Shown here piece after piece: positions 63,744 through 64,000 of a stretch of 64,000 nt of DNA. A program made the translations under genes and the position numbers. The DNA comes from Callipepla californica brunnescens (lineage: Eukaryota > Chordata > Aves > Galliformes > Odontophoridae). Where the stretch lies: the NCBI GenBank assembly GCA_023055505.1, contig JALIRH010000003.1, positions 62,001-126,000 on the forward strand, read 5' to 3'. Each line of letters opens with the position of its first letter. Positions within the stretch are counted from its first letter, which is position 1. The notes below the pieces were generated by a model. The model searched no databases. It was given only the letters and a program-made list of their open reading frames with translations, and was not told where the DNA came from.

Positions 63744-64000
63744 GTATAGTATTATTTTATTCATTAAAGTGCTTTTTTTTTTTTTTTCCATCATCCACAG
63801 AAATCAGGTGTAGAAAGAGTTCTGAAAAAAAGTCAGTTTTCTTTATGCCATTAAAGCTTATTTAATTTTTAGACTTTTCATATAAACTTCAGAGAAAATG
63901 ACATATGTCTTGGGAATGCAATTGTTTGTTCTCTCTCCAGCTAAAAGCAAGGATTTAATTTATTTTTTCTTGTTTGTGTGCCTTTATTCCAGTTTATTTA
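63744..64000. other. Edge sequence, no recognised feature
   Basis: AT-rich sequence with a T tract at 63773-63787. If the preceding exon is real, this is the start of the next intron. Confidence 0.5.

Noticed and set aside
1..64000. tRNA, snRNA, rRNA and CRISPR features
   Set aside because: No A-box/B-box pairs, snRNA starts, rRNA blocks or regularly spaced direct repeats were seen on either strand.

Overview
The window looks like nuclear DNA from a bird. The main evidence is at least ten degraded CR1 LINE fragments on both strands. Several keep the typical avian CR1 3' tail or its complement (for example 7108-7125, 27481-27503, 35602-35630 and 54825-54853). Two relics of one mariner-type DNA transposon resemble, from memory, the family found in chicken and turkey, so a galliform is the best guess but is not proven. 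The DNA is AT-rich and full of A/T tracts. It has no bacterial-style gene packing, operons, CRISPR arrays, or recognisable rRNA or tRNA genes.

Layout. 1-7,100 is unique-looking AT-rich DNA with one LTR- or promoter-like repeat segment (4,625-4,830). 7,100-22,100 holds one CR1 copy, a 36-base A tract with AT-rich low-complexity flank (11,750-11,965), a 23-bp tandem duplication and one exon-like segment (15,134-15,222). 22,100-36,420 is the CR1-rich part, with seven fragments, and also holds a degenerate minisatellite (32,905-33,120). 36,420-56,100 contains polypyrimidine and A-rich simple repeats, the two mariner relics (44,462-44,890 and 55,811-56,060), a second copy of the LTR-like segment (51,245-51,420) and a CR1 at 54,399-54,853. 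56,100-64,000 holds a CR1 3' part, a fragment of CR1 reverse transcriptase (60,097-60,450), an AT-rich stretch dense in homeodomain-type motifs, and the best protein-coding exon candidate (63,589-63,743).

Interpretation. No complete host gene is visible. The window is either a gene desert or the inside of one or more very long introns. Apart from the exon candidate near the right edge, open frames are short, AT-biased, unrecognised and mostly compatible with chance. The identifiable coding relics belong to transposable elements (CR1 ORF2 and mariner transposase), and both are broken. I found no convincing new biological system. The items most worth checking are the 63.6-kb exon candidate, the paired LTR/promoter-like segments, the mariner pair and the few splice-flanked open segments.
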